Assembly (NCBI RefSeq): GCF_000219585.1
Contig: NC_015731.1
Location: 1,612,001-1,676,000 of the forward strand
From: Nitrosomonas sp. Is79A3
GTDB lineage: Bacteria; Pseudomonadota; Gammaproteobacteria; Burkholderiales; Nitrosomonadaceae
Direction of reading: 5' to 3'
DNA length: 64,000 nucleotides
Below the pieces are notes generated by a model that did not search any database, had not been told where the DNA came from, and was given only the letters and a program-made list of their open reading frames with translations. Each line of letters begins with the position of its first letter. Positions within the stretch are counted from its first letter, which is position 1. Positions 25,884-35,237 of this stretch are shown here, piece by piece. The position numbers were made by a program, and so were the translations under genes.

Positions 25884-27506
25884 ATGCCGGCAAAACAAAT
25901 CCTGTTTCATGATGCAGTCCGCACCAAGATTGTAGATGGTGTAAATATTCTGGCAAATGCAGTCAAGGTGACCCTCGGTCCGAGGGGACGCAATGTCATT
26001 CTTGAACGTACCTATGGTCCGCCTCTCGTTGCTAATTCTGGTGTTGTTGTTGCGAAGGAAATCGAGCTTGAGGATAAGTTTGAGAACATGGGTGCACAGA
26101 TGGTAAGAGAAGTTGCCAGCAAAACATCCGATGTGGCGGGGGATGGCACCACTACCGCTACGATATTGGCACAGGCGATCGTGCGAGAAGGCATGAAGTT
26201 TGTCGCAGCAGGCATGAATCCGATGGACTTGAAGCGAGGTATCGACATGGCGGTTGCTGCCACCATAGAAGCGCTCAGGAAAGCTTCCAAACCATGCACT
26301 ACCAGCAAGGAGATTGCCCAGGTTGGCGCTATTTCCGCCAATGCTGATACTGCTGTGGGCAAAATCATTGCTCAAGCGATGGAGAAAGTTGGGAAAGAAG
26401 GTGTGATTACGATTGAAGACGGTAAAAGCTTGCAAAATGAATTGGAGATAGTGGAAGGAATGCAATTTGACCGCGGTTATCTGTCTCCCTATTTTATCAA
26501 TAATCCTGACAAGCAAACTGCCGCCCTGGATGATCCCTATATTCTTTTGTATGAAAAAAAGATATCTAATGTCAATGATTTGCTTCCATTGCTGGAACAG
26601 ATTGCCAAGACTAGCCGCCCATTATTGATTGTCGCCGAGGATGTTGAGGGTGAAGCGCTGGCGACTTTGGTGATCAACAGCATTCGCGGCGTACTAAAAA
26701 CCGCTGCTGTCAAGGCACCTGGTTTTGGTGATCGGCGCAAGGCCATGTTGGAAGATATTGCCATTCTTACCGGCGGTAAAGTCATTACCGAAGAAATCGG
26801 TCTTTCTCTGGAGAAAACCACATTGGAATATCTGGGTCAGGCGAAACGTGTTGAAATGGATAAGGAAAACACGACGATTATTAGCGGTGCTGGGGATACT
26901 CAGCAGATCCAGAATCGTATCGAACAAATTCATAAGCTGATTGAAGCACCCACCAGTGATTACGACAAGGAGAAATTACAGGAGCGTGCGGCCAAACTTT
27001 CGGGCGGTGTTGCAGTAATCAGAGTGGGGGCTGCTACTGAAACGGGGATGATAGAGAAAAAAACCCGTATTGAAGATGCTATGCATGCGACTCGTGCTGC
27101 CGTGGAAGAAGGTATTGCACCCGGCGGCGGTGTGGCATTGCTGCGAGCCCGAGCTGCAATCGGCGCCTTGAAAGGCAACAATACTGAACAGGATGCCGGT
27201 ATCCAGATTGTGCTGCGTGCTTTGGAAGAGCCTTTGCGGCAAATTGTTGCTAATGCTGGTGGAGAACCTTCAGTGGTACTTGCTAAGGTTGTTGAAAGTA
27301 AAGGTAACTTTGGCTACAACGCGGCTACAGAGGAATATGGAGACCTGATAGAAATGGGTATCCTTGATCCTACTAAAGTGACGCGTTCCGCCTTGCAGAA
27401 TGCTGCTTCGATAGCCAGTTTGATACTTACGGCCGATGTCATGATTGCGAATTTGCCAGAAAAGAAACCAGTGGCGCTGAATAAAATAAATGAAATGGAT
27501 ATGTAG
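25884..27506 (+). CDS. groL: Chaperonin GroEL, tail-less form
   Basis: The 540-residue protein is a full-length GroEL with the ATP-site motif [20 protein letters not shown], the [15 protein letters not shown] stretch and intact equatorial, intermediate and apical domains. It ends NKINEMDM instead of the flexible Gly-Gly-Met repeat that closes housekeeping GroEL, which suggests a secondary, specialised copy (inference). It would fold client proteins with the adjacent GroES. The position in a stress island next to hsp20 supports a stress-specific role. A second groEL elsewhere in the genome is expected but not seen here. Confidence 0.95.
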   Translation: MPAKQILFHDAVRTKIVDGVNILANAVKVTLGPRGRNVILERTYGPPLVANSGVVVAKEIELEDKFENMGAQMVREVASKTSDVAGDGTTTATILAQAIVREGMKFVAAGMNPMDLKRGIDMAVAATIEALRKASKPCTTSKEIAQVGAISANADTAVGKIIAQAMEKVGKEGVITIEDGKSLQNELEIVEGMQFDRGYLSPYFINNPDKQTAALDDPYILLYEKKISNVNDLLPLLEQIAKTSRPLLIVAEDVEGEALATLVINSIRGVLKTAAVKAPGFGDRRKAMLEDIAILTGGKVITEEIGLSLEKTTLEYLGQAKRVEMDKENTTIISGAGDTQQIQNRIEQIHKLIEAPTSDYDKEKLQERAAKLSGGVAVIRVGAATETGMIEKKTRIEDAMHATRAAVEEGIAPGGGVALLRARAAIGALKGNNTEQDAGIQIVLRALEEPLRQIVANAGGEPSVVLAKVVESKGNFGYNAATEEYGDLIEMGILDPTKVTRSALQNAASIASLILTADVMIANLPEKKPVALNKINEMDM

Positions 27507-27656
27507 GTGAAAGCTGATCTTCAATATAGATATTAAGAACCTTTGTTATCACTGATTAGTGGAAACAAATTAACCTGAAAGTCACGAAAAATGCTCAGCA
27601 TATGGGCTAGCCCACCAGCTTCGTGCCCCTTATCATCAACGATGGAGAACATTATT

Positions 27657-28013
27657 ATGGCCAAACTGACACGCACTTCCGTTAACCAACAAAGCGATTC
27701 TAGCATGATGTGGCAAGGTGCTTTCAGCCATGAACAGCGTGAAGCGATGATTCGTGAGGCTGCCTACCGCCACTTCGCGAAGCGTGGCTATACCCATGGA
27801 CATGATCTTGAAGATTGGCTCTTGGCTGAAGCCGAACTTGAGAATAAAACATCTGCATCCCAGGAATTTCCATCAGATACGGAAATGCAGCAGAGCAACG
27901 TCCAGGGTGCCGGGAAGGATGAAAAACTAAAAAAGATTATCAAACGGCATCCGCAAAAAGCCATACCCCAGATCGAAGGCGTGGAGCCTGAAATAGCACC
28001 ATTCAAAGAATAA
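27657..28013 (+). CDS. DUF2934 domain protein
   Basis: The protein (about 118 residues) has a DUF2934 segment, REAMIREAAYRHFAKRGYTH followed by GHDLEDWLLAEAEL, a short helical domain common in stress-related proteobacterial loci. The rest is hydrophilic and low in complexity. The ATG at 27657 has GGAGAA eight bases upstream; the longer in-frame extension (to 27591) is not conserved-looking. The function is unknown. It follows groEL by 150 bases on the same strand. Confidence 0.8.
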   Translation: MAKLTRTSVNQQSDSSMMWQGAFSHEQREAMIREAAYRHFAKRGYTHGHDLEDWLLAEAELENKTSASQEFPSDTEMQQSNVQGAGKDEKLKKIIKRHPQKAIPQIEGVEPEIAPFKE

Positions 28014-28131
28014 TATCGTGTAAACAATTCTTGGCAGGCGTGGTAGGGACAGTGCTGTATGTGAATGGAATTCTGAGGTAATGTATCAGTCTAATCTCGA
28101 GTCTTACATTACAAATTTCCAGTGGGGTTCT

Positions 28132-28524
28132 ATGCGAAATAATAAACTGATGTATCTGGCAATAGCGTTATTTGTAATCCTGACAAGTAATTCTGTTTGG
28201 GCGCATAGCCATCATCATAGTCACTTCAGTATTGGTTTGGGCTATTACGGACCAGGATTTTATAGTGGATACGGGTATGGGGGCTATGGGTTTGGCGGAT
28301 ATGGCTTTGGTTATCCTTTTTATTATCCGCCTTCTTATTATTATCCCCCGACGGTGATCGTGCCGACCACACCGCCGGTCTATATACAGCAGCAACAGGC
28401 TCAGCCGGCCCAACCACAAACCAATTATTGGTACTATTGCCAAAACCCGGATGGCTATTATCCCTATGTCAAGAGTTGTCCAGGCGGCTGGTTGCAGGTA
28501 GCACCACAACCGCCTGGACAATAA
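28132..28524 (+). CDS. Exported glycine/tyrosine-rich protein
   Basis: From the ATG at 28132 the protein has 130 residues. It has a signal peptide (LMYLAIALFVILTSNSVWA), a His cluster HSHHHSH, a GYGGYGFGGYGFGYPFYYPP low-complexity region, a Gln/Pro linker and a C-terminal YWYYCQNPDGYYPYVKSC block. That C-terminal block recurs in small exported proteobacterial proteins. It is probably periplasmic or outer-membrane associated. An upstream ATG at 28081 with GAGG nearby is possible but would bury the signal peptide. The next lipoprotein gene starts 17 bases later. Confidence 0.75.
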   Translation: MRNNKLMYLAIALFVILTSNSVWAHSHHHSHFSIGLGYYGPGFYSGYGYGGYGFGGYGFGYPFYYPPSYYYPPTVIVPTTPPVYIQQQQAQPAQPQTNYWYYCQNPDGYYPYVKSCPGGWLQVAPQPPGQ

Positions 28525-28540
28525 CGCGATGAGGTCAAGC

Positions 28541-29086
28541 ATGTTTATACCGGGAAGACTATTCATGTTGCTGATGACTGGTATGCTGATTTCTTGTGTC
28601 AGCCTGCCGACAGGCCCAAGCGTTATGACATTGCCGGGTTCTGGCAAAAGTTTTGAGCAATTTCGTGCTGATGATTATGAATGCAGGGAATATGCATTTC
28701 AACAAATTGGCGGTCGAACGCCGCAGCAATCAGTTCAAACCAGTGGCGTTGAAAGCGCGGCAATTGGAACCGGGCTTGGCGCTGCTGCGGGTGCAGCTTT
28801 AGCCGGTGGACAAGGTGCTGCGATTGGTGCGGGCACGGGTCTTTTGGCGGGTAGTGCTGTGGGTTCAGGTACTGCGGCGACTTCAGGGTATGTTGCTCAG
28901 CAGCGATACGACATCAGCTATATTCAATGCATGTATGCAAAAGGTCATCGTGTTCCTGTTTCAGGGAAAATTACCAGTGATCAACCTGTGAATAGCGGTA
29001 CCGGTCCAAAAATTTCTACACCACCGGCAAATTTCACACCACCTCCGCCACCACCGGGTAATCCGCCACCACCGCCTCCTAGATAA
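28541..29086 (+). CDS. Glycine-zipper lipoprotein
   Basis: The protein (about 181 residues) has a lipoprotein signal with lipobox LISC, so it should be lipid-anchored in the envelope. A glycine-zipper (GTGLGAAAGAALAGGQGAAI to GLLAGSAVGSG) follows at about residues 75-110. Then come QQRYDISYIQCMYAKGH, typical of glycine-zipper family proteins, and a proline tail of the PPPPPPGNPPPPPP kind. The ATG at 28541 has GAGG six bases upstream; an ATG four codons earlier is also possible. It probably shares a transcript with the Gly/Tyr-rich protein. The function is not known. Confidence 0.78.
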   Translation: MFIPGRLFMLLMTGMLISCVSLPTGPSVMTLPGSGKSFEQFRADDYECREYAFQQIGGRTPQQSVQTSGVESAAIGTGLGAAAGAALAGGQGAAIGAGTGLLAGSAVGSGTAATSGYVAQQRYDISYIQCMYAKGHRVPVSGKITSDQPVNSGTGPKISTPPANFTPPPPPPGNPPPPPPR

Positions 29087-29162
29087 AGGAGTAGTGTTTT
29101 CATCAGGAGATACGATCGAGTAAATTATGTACAGCTGATCTGCAGTTCCAGGAGATTTTGAA

Positions 29163-29348
29163 ATGATTGAGCAAAAGAAAATAATTGAGCCGGAAAAAGT
29201 GGCGTGTGAGGTGTGTTTTAAAGAGATACCGCTATCCGAAGCAACGAGTGTTAAGGCGACTGATTACATCGTGTATTATTGCGGTCTTGAGTGTTACGAC
29301 AAATGGAAGAAGCAGACAGAAAAGACTGAATCTTCTACGGATGATTGA
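29163..29348 (+). CDS. DUF3330-like small zinc-ribbon protein
   Basis: The 61-residue protein has two CxxC-type pairs, CEVCFKEIPLSEA and YYCGLECYDKWKK, which form a treble-clef or zinc-ribbon site as in DUF3330 proteins. It has no signal peptide. AGGAG lies before the ATG. It is the last gene of the rightward run that begins with the chaperones. The family often occurs with mobile or metal-resistance loci; the role here is unknown. Confidence 0.78.
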   Translation: MIEQKKIIEPEKVACEVCFKEIPLSEATSVKATDYIVYYCGLECYDKWKKQTEKTESSTDD

Positions 29349-29475
29349 ATGGTTCTGTTAAGGAAGTGCTGAATATATTGGACTCATTGACGATCCAGCA
29401 AACTCACCGCAAATGTATCAACATGTCGCCGCCCATTCTGAATCTGTCGCAAGACTTGATCGGAAATTCCTTAAT

Positions 29476-29799
29476 CTATAATTCGCTAATATCGAGTGGA
29501 AGCTTTTGCCCGAGCCATTTTGCGCAAACGGTATGTGCTTCCAATTCATTTTCCTGCACTGGGTGAATTAACACCGGAAGACCTTGCCGCATTTCATCGA
29601 TAGTGCGTGTGATTTCATTGATCTCTGATGCCGGGATATGGATTTCAAACATGGGCTTGGTATGCGGGCCAATTGGTTTTGGAATCAGCTTGCCGACATA
29701 GGATAATTGTGGCAAAGCTTTGACAAGATTCTCCCGGACTGCCGCAGCAAGCGCTATTTCGTTTTCCGAGAAATAAATATGAACATGGTATGTTTGCAT
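29476..29799 (-). CDS. DOPA 4,5-dioxygenase family protein
   Basis: From the ATG at 29799 the protein has 107 residues. It matches the small DOPA-4,5-dioxygenase-like family: an N-terminal YHVHIYF, then GPHTKPMFEIHIP with the conserved histidines and LPVLIHPVQENEL at the end. Plant and fungal members cleave catechols; bacterial members are mostly uncharacterised. An ATG at 29841 overlapping the upstream gene is a possible alternative start. It is probably co-transcribed with the VOC protein gene upstream. Confidence 0.8.
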   Translation of the reverse strand: MQTYHVHIYFSENEIALAAAVRENLVKALPQLSYVGKLIPKPIGPHTKPMFEIHIPASEINEITRTIDEMRQGLPVLIHPVQENELEAHTVCAKWLGQKLPLDISEL

Positions 29800-29821
29800 G
29801 ATTACTGTCTTTCGATTCTTG

Positions 29822-30205
29822 TTATTGAGTAGGGATGACATAATCCACTGTCAGCATTTCCAGTAAATGCCCGTTCGGATCGCGGAAATAAACCCCTCGA
29901 CCATCGTAGTTGTGATTGATCGCCATATCGTCGGCATGGCCGGGGCCGCTGCCGTATTTGATTTTCTCAGCTTTTAGCCGCGCGAATATGTCGTCAAATT
30001 CCTGTTCGGAAACTTTGAATGCATAGTGATGCGATTCAAATTTTTCCTTATTGTCAAAATCCAGGCACAGCGTGTCATTAACACGTACTACGATGAAATG
30101 CGAAAACACGCCGACATAATCAAAGCCAAACAAACGGCTATAAAATTTGGCCGATTCGACTTTATCAAAACTCGGCACAATGGTGTGATTTAGTGTAATT
30201 GCCAT
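29822..30205 (-). CDS. VOC-family (glyoxalase/dioxygenase fold) protein
   Basis: The 127-residue protein has two betaalphabetabetabeta units of the vicinal-oxygen-chelate fold. The start is TLNHTIVPSFDKVESAKFYS with a metal-binding histidine (H7). The C-terminal YFRDPNGHLLEML carries the conserved glutamate. It would use a divalent metal; the reaction (glyoxalase, dioxygenase or resistance) cannot be read from sequence. It is followed directly by the DOPA-dioxygenase-like gene. Confidence 0.85.
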   Translation of the reverse strand: MAITLNHTIVPSFDKVESAKFYSRLFGFDYVGVFSHFIVVRVNDTLCLDFDNKEKFESHHYAFKVSEQEFDDIFARLKAEKIKYGSGPGHADDMAINHNYDGRGVYFRDPNGHLLEMLTVDYVIPTQ

Positions 30206-30395
30206 TATTCTTCTCCTATACAGGGTTATTCGTTTGCATTAATGTTCTTGGGGGTTGGATTGGCGTACTTGCTTTGCCGGCCAGCGTGTAGTCATTCAGC
30301 AAGTCCTGTTTTTAAAATGCCATTACTATAAAAGACATTGCGTGCAATGATATGTTCCAAGACCTTGGCTACTTTTGAGATAGTTGTAGTGCTGC

Positions 30396-31676
30396 TTATC
30401 GAGTCTTTTTTCCTTCGATCATACGGCGGAGTTGTTTTAGATAGGGATAGTAATGCACTTCAATGGAATGGCGGGGGCGGGCGATAAATTGACTTGCCCA
30501 GTGCTTTCCTTCAGCGATGGCTAGTTCACGCCAATTGGAGGGTAATTGGATTTTACGAGTCAACAATTGCCCGATCAATTTGGACTGTGCCTCGGCCAGT
30601 GTCCAAATGCAGCCCTGCGGTTGGAGCAATCCGATGAAAAATAAACTGGAGTGACCGGGATGAAAGATGCGCAAGTAAAGTGAAACCTGTTCAGCATCTT
30701 CCCAGTTAATAAAATCCGGATCAAAAAAAGGAAAGCTGATCTTGTAACCAGTCGCAGCGATAATAACATCGTATTGTGATGACGAGCCGTCAGTAAAATG
30801 GACTGTTTGATCCGAGATGCTTTGAATACCTGGGCGCGGGTGTATCTTGCCATGCCGTATCTTGTCGAATATTTCCGAGTTGATCGTTGGGTGCGCTTGC
30901 GTGGGTGAGAAATCAGGCTCGGGCAATTGGTAGTCACGATAGCGTCCAATCTGAATTCGCAGAGAGATTTTTTGTAACCAGTCTTGTATTTTCTGCGGTA
31001 GCCATTGCAAAGAAGCAGCAAAGGTATCGGTTGGTTTTCCCATAACGAACTTGGGAATAATATATTGCGGTGTGCGCAGACTCATGTCGACACGGGCGGC
31101 GGCGCGACTTGCTTCCACCGCACAATCACAACCAGAGTTTCCAACGCCCACCACCAATACCCGCTTGTATTCTAATCCCTGATTGGTTTTAAACGCATGG
31201 GCATGCAAATATTTCCCGGTAAAATTGCGTTTCCATTCGGGATGACGCGGAACTGCATGATGCCCATTGGCAATGAGCAGGTAATCACATTCAGATTGTG
31301 TGCCATCACTTAAAGTTAAGCGCCACCGCTCTTTTTCAATTTTTTCCGCATGCAGGACGGCAATATTCAGTCGTATGTATTTGTCTAACTGAAAATGCCG
31401 GGCATAAGCTTGGAAATAAGCGAGTATTTGTTGATGGCTCGGATAATCCGGATAGTCATCAGGCATCGGAAAGTCACTGAACTGCGACATCCATTTGCTG
31501 GAAATCATATAGGTCGTTTCGCTGACGCTGCTATCACCTGATGCCGCTGTATAAACCCAATTACCGCCGATTTGATCGTTTTTTTCATAACAAACGATCT
31601 CTTCCAGTCCTGCTTCCGCTAAATTCTTGATCGCAGTGAGACCCGAACAACCAGCACCGATTATGGCAATGCGCAT
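30396..31676 (-). CDS. Flavin-containing monooxygenase
   Basis: The 426-residue protein has an FAD-binding IGAGCSGLTAIKNLAEAG at the N-terminus and an FMO/BVMO-type signature NFTGKYLHAHAFK at mid-protein. An NADPH-binding VVGVGNSGCDCAVEASRA follows, and ATGYKISFPFFDPDF is near residue 310. It would oxygenate nitrogen, sulfur or ketone groups of small molecules. The gene is alone on its strand with 290 bases of leader sequence. The substrate is unknown. Confidence 0.9.
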   Translation of the reverse strand: MRIAIIGAGCSGLTAIKNLAEAGLEEIVCYEKNDQIGGNWVYTAASGDSSVSETTYMISSKWMSQFSDFPMPDDYPDYPSHQQILAYFQAYARHFQLDKYIRLNIAVLHAEKIEKERWRLTLSDGTQSECDYLLIANGHHAVPRHPEWKRNFTGKYLHAHAFKTNQGLEYKRVLVVGVGNSGCDCAVEASRAAARVDMSLRTPQYIIPKFVMGKPTDTFAASLQWLPQKIQDWLQKISLRIQIGRYRDYQLPEPDFSPTQAHPTINSEIFDKIRHGKIHPRPGIQSISDQTVHFTDGSSSQYDVIIAATGYKISFPFFDPDFINWEDAEQVSLYLRIFHPGHSSLFFIGLLQPQGCIWTLAEAQSKLIGQLLTRKIQLPSNWRELAIAEGKHWASQFIARPRHSIEVHYYPYLKQLRRMIEGKKTR

Positions 31677-31968
31677 TTTTTAAGTTCTAACCCAATAAGG
31701 ATAGCTTTATCGAAAAAAGAGTAATTCTATACTACTCGAGCTATTCAACCCTAAAGGGTAATCGGCTATTTTTCATGCGGTCTTTGTAAATAGAGGAGTA
31801 TCAATTTTGTAAATATGCCCGCTACTTGAAATGGCATCAGAATGCCGAAGTAGCCGTACTGTAAACGCACTATTACTCATTATTTTGCTCTATTTACGAC
31901 GGATTGCGTAGATTATCGACGACTAATGCCGACATGTTCCATAAACTCACAACCTATCGCATTGCTAA

Positions 31969-33234
31969 CTATTGTAAATTTCTCAAAATTTCTGCTCCTA
32001 CGCTAATATCCGTTGTCTCACAGGTATGGGTTTGACCTACGCTTCCGATAACCGGCACTTTTATTTTATTACCACAATCTCGGAAAGGAATGTCAATCGT
32101 AGTTGATTTCTGTAGAAGAGGAAGATCTCCGGTAACCGCTATAAGGTTCTGGGAAGTGTCGGTTACGATTCCATCTCCTGTTTGGAAATCAACCAAGCTG
32201 GACAAAGTTGATTGCCCCGTTCCAATTATCGAAACATAGCGTACATTGGATGGAAGGGGATGCGTAGCCAAGTCATTAAGTACATTCAAAGCTGCGCTGT
32301 TGGGTTGTAAATCCTTGATTGAAACACTGTTTGAGTCAATATGATAAGGTAGAAGATCGCAAATGCCGACTTTATCGAAAATGTCGAAAATATCGAAGTT
32401 AACGTGACATGTCTCGGCCCAAAAGCTTCCTTGATGCGGGGTTCCAATGGTTATGAGTTTAGCAACATCCCCCCGATACGGAATCGTCGTTGTCGAATCG
32501 AACACTCGAGCTAACCCTTGCAGATACTCTCTAGCAGCAAGACCGCCTGTGCTATGGCCAATCAGAAGGACTTTTGTTGCCCCGGGATTTTCATCTAAAA
32601 CCGCTTGAATGATTACTGCTAATTCTCCCCCCTGAACATCAAGAAATAATTCCTGATTGTCGGAGAAATTTAATGTGTAAAAATTACCAGTACTCCCCGT
32701 ACAGCTAGTAGAATCCGATGGGCAGCTTATAGCAACTGTTTTTGTGTCCGGATTGAAAGCAGGAATCCCGCCGAATGTCCAACCAGCATTGTTAATTAAA
32801 TAATCTCTATAAGATACCCATGTGTTTGCAGAAGAAGCGATACCATGAATAAAGATGACAGGATACGGCTTGTCTCCACATCCCGCTTCTATCAGCAAAG
32901 CGGATAAATCACCCATATCCTGCGGCGAGGCATCGTTTGGTCCTTGATAATAGACATGGTTATCTGCAGAGGAAACGCCTACATAGGCATTGGTGTCGGG
33001 GTAATAGCGATAAGTATAGGGTGAAGAGAATTGCACGCCTGATACCGGCGGTGAAAACAGGTTGGGGTAGAATGTTTGTGCCCAATTCATCATACACATA
33101 ATATCAGGCGGCGTCGCGGTATCGGCTTTCACCGTTGAATCATTAGCCGATGCTGTATTGCAAATTGTCGCGACAATTATCACTCCGAGTGCGTGTGTTA
33201 GCAAGGAGCTGCTTTTGCGTTGTTGGTTGTCCAT
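31969..33234 (-). CDS. Secreted alpha/beta-hydrolase, lipase-like
   Basis: The 421-residue protein begins with a signal peptide (LTHALGVIIVATICNTASA). Residues ~47-110 form a module with WAQTFYPNLF and YRYYPDTNAYVGVS, shared by other secreted proteobacterial proteins. The hydrolase domain follows, with IFIHGIASSANTW (oxyanion HG at 130-131) and the nucleophile elbow GHSTGG with Ser228. TIGTPHQGSFWAE is typical of triacylglycerol lipases, and a C-terminal GQTHTCE may give the catalytic histidine. It should act outside the inner membrane on esters or lipids. It is monocistronic by spacing. Confidence 0.87.
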   Translation of the reverse strand: MDNQQRKSSSLLTHALGVIIVATICNTASANDSTVKADTATPPDIMCMMNWAQTFYPNLFSPPVSGVQFSSPYTYRYYPDTNAYVGVSSADNHVYYQGPNDASPQDMGDLSALLIEAGCGDKPYPVIFIHGIASSANTWVSYRDYLINNAGWTFGGIPAFNPDTKTVAISCPSDSTSCTGSTGNFYTLNFSDNQELFLDVQGGELAVIIQAVLDENPGATKVLLIGHSTGGLAAREYLQGLARVFDSTTTIPYRGDVAKLITIGTPHQGSFWAETCHVNFDIFDIFDKVGICDLLPYHIDSNSVSIKDLQPNSAALNVLNDLATHPLPSNVRYVSIIGTGQSTLSSLVDFQTGDGIVTDTSQNLIAVTGDLPLLQKSTTIDIPFRDCGNKIKVPVIGSVGQTHTCETTDISVGAEILRNLQ

Positions 33235-33738
33235 GGTATTTTTCCAAAGTAAAGAATCAAGGCGGCCAACGGTGGAAAAGTTATCTTACCCAATGACCAA
33301 ACTTCGAGACGCGATTGGTATCACATCATGATTTTGAAATAATATAATGGTAAAACTTGCTGCGGTCTGTACGGCAGCGCACAAACGGGGTGTTGAAAGC
33401 GCTATAATTCTTGGCTTTAGCATAGAAAATCAGCTCTTTTGCTTTAACAGGCCGTTGAAAAACTAACTGAGTTGCCGTTGCGGTGTTAAAAACAGACTCA
33501 AAATGAATTACGTTATTCCGCCAATTTTTGTGATCTCCATGCTGTACAGTCCATACGATCGAATCAAGTGTCTTTCTTTGATGCGCGCCATAATGAAGAT
33601 TCGAAAAATTGTAAGCATTCTTACTTTGGGACTGATGGGATTCCTGTATGGAAAAAGGATTGTCATCGATGTAGTCAATGCTGAAGAGCATTGACCGGAT
33701 TTGCAGAAAATTAGGATATGTCGATATGGCTATACCAA
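33235..33738. other. Intergenic stretch with a half repeat element
   Basis: This 504-bp gap holds the left half of the palindrome-ended element at 33445-33504. A 145-codon minus-strand frame (33326-33763) runs through the element and overlaps the next gene; I do not accept it as a gene. Confidence 0.55.
33445..33504. repeat. Palindrome-ended element, left half only
   Basis: TAACAGGCCGTTGAAAAAC and the following GTTGCCGTTGCGGTGTTAAA match the first ~60 bases of the full copies. At AAAATGAATT the match stops and the right half is missing, so a rearrangement or insertion broke this copy. Confidence 0.8.
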
Positions 33739-34065
33739 TTATTGTATTTTTGTTGGAAAACATTGATAAACATCGAAGCTGCGTCTTCCGTCATTAATCT
33801 CAGAAACGGGAACAATCGTATCGCCGCGCATTAAAGCCGCCTCATTCCGTGCAAGATCCGCAAGTTCCCCTGCAACTTTTTCCGGATCACGATTAAACAC
33901 TATTTTACTTTCAACTTTTGTATTAACTTTCCCTATTCTTTTGCATGACTCGACTGCTCGGGCTGATTGTACCAAACGCACGCCTTCTCCGTTTGGAGTA
34001 ACCTTAACCCATGTACAGGAAGGCAGTATTAAGCTAAAACAAACAGTTGCAACGATTTTTTTCAT
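33739..34065 (-). CDS. DUF4156-family lipoprotein
   Basis: The 108-residue protein has a lipoprotein signal with lipobox LPSC and the DUF4156 pattern: CTWVKVTPNGEGVRL, then VESCKRIGKVNTKV, then LARNEAALMRGDTIVPVSE and the final YQCF. Two conserved cysteines besides the lipid cysteine may form a disulfide. It is predicted in the envelope; the function is unknown. It is monocistronic. Confidence 0.82.
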   Translation of the reverse strand: MKKIVATVCFSLILPSCTWVKVTPNGEGVRLVQSARAVESCKRIGKVNTKVESKIVFNRDPEKVAGELADLARNEAALMRGDTIVPVSEINDGRRSFDVYQCFPTKIQ

Positions 34066-34453
34066 GACACTACCTCATTTAATAAATAATTGATTTGTTC
34101 GAGTGCTGAACGAATTGTTATAACTCAGCGGCTTAAAAAGAACAAGAAAAGTCAGTGCATCATACTAATTTCTAGCGTAACTCAGCAGTGATTAATCTGA
34201 AACTAAACGAACCGTTGAGAAACTAACCGCATTGCTGCTGCGGTGTTAAAAACAGGCTAAAGATGCTCATTTATATCCTATATAAACTGGCGCTTTTCTT
34301 TTATCCATTCCCTATAAGCTTTCAATCCTTGCGTGTCATTCGTGTTAGATATGTTTCCATTCAGTTAACCGCAAGAAATCAGTTGGGACTACATCTTTTC
34401 GGAAATTTAACCTGCTTTATTTGGCAATTAACTGACTGAGATTTTGGAAAAAA
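34066..34453. other. Intergenic stretch with a degenerate repeat
   Basis: The 388-bp gap between the DUF4156 lipoprotein and the FMN reductase contains a degraded left part of the palindrome-ended element (34207-34300). No gene is seen. Confidence 0.5.
34207..34300. repeat. Palindrome-ended element, degenerate copy
   Basis: AACCGTTGAGAAACTAACCG, CTGCGGTGTTAAAAACAGGC and ATGCTCATTTAT match the left two thirds of the full copies with many changes; CGCTTTTCTTTT marks the last recognisable part. The right inverted end is lost. Confidence 0.65.
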
Positions 34454-35020
34454 TTACAATCTCATCGTTTTTAAAGCTTGTGCCCACTTGTAGAGCTCAT
34501 TGAGGAGCGATATTCCCGAATTTACGTGATGTTCATTGGGTGTAAACCGTTTGTTTCCATCGATTAACGTGGAAATTTGCTGCACCGCCACCGCTTCCAC
34601 CATTGGCATCATTTTTAGAGTGGTCAAGGTCAGTTTCTCGATCAGAGCAGACCGGAGTCCGCCTGAAACGCCGCCATAACTGACCATCCCGGCAGGTTTG
34701 TAATTCCATTCCTTATAGACATAGTTAAGTGCATTCAGAAGAGAAGGCGGCGGGCCGAAATTATATTCCGGTGTGACGAACACGTAAGCATCTGCCGCAT
34801 TGACGCTGGCAGCCCAATTTTTGGTGTGCTCATGCTGATAGTGCTGAAGCATAGGATGTTCGGGTTCGTCATAAACAGGAAGATTAAACTCAGCAAGGTC
34901 AATCAGATGAGCTTCAAATTGTCCATGCTGTACTGCGATTTCATGAAACCATTGAGCTATAAGTGGCCCGACACGGCCTGGTCGCGTACTGCAAATAATG
35001 ATATGGAGTTTGAGAGTCAT
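34454..35020 (-). CDS. NADPH-dependent FMN reductase family protein
   Basis: The protein (about 188 residues) has the flavodoxin-like fold of the SsuE/ArsH-type FMN reductases. HIIICSTRPGRVGPLIAQWF at the N-terminus binds the FMN phosphate and FVTPEYNFGPPPSLLNALNY is the second signature. YGGVSGGLRSALIE follows. It would reduce FMN or quinones with NADPH in the cytoplasm. The start was set at the second of two adjacent ATGs because GAGGAAA lies six bases before it; a longer frame to 35107 has no signal. It lies next to the IS1595-type element. Confidence 0.88.
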   Translation of the reverse strand: MTLKLHIIICSTRPGRVGPLIAQWFHEIAVQHGQFEAHLIDLAEFNLPVYDEPEHPMLQHYQHEHTKNWAASVNAADAYVFVTPEYNFGPPPSLLNALNYVYKEWNYKPAGMVSYGGVSGGLRSALIEKLTLTTLKMMPMVEAVAVQQISTLIDGNKRFTPNEHHVNSGISLLNELYKWAQALKTMRL

Positions 35021-35237
35021 CATTTTCCTCATAGAAGAAATGGTTGTTAAACTTAATAAAAGAAAGAATGATACCTGATTGGGAGAGCTGTCAGGCTTTG
35101 AAGCCACGGTGATATCGACTAGGTTTAGGATCGGTATAGGTAGTAATCCATTCGCCGTAGTTGCGCCGAAGTTCCGCGATATCGTAATACCAATGCGGAC
35201 TTAGATACTACGCGTGCCGCAACAATTCCTTAAGTAA

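Noticed and set aside
29345-29566. 73-codon frame after the DUF3330 gene
   Set aside because: It overlaps the convergent DOPA-dioxygenase-like gene and has no family resemblance.
33326-33763. 145-codon minus-strand frame
   Set aside because: Part of it is simply the translated palindrome-ended repeat, which gives the same peptide (FESVFNT..) at every copy, and it overlaps the DUF4156 lipoprotein.
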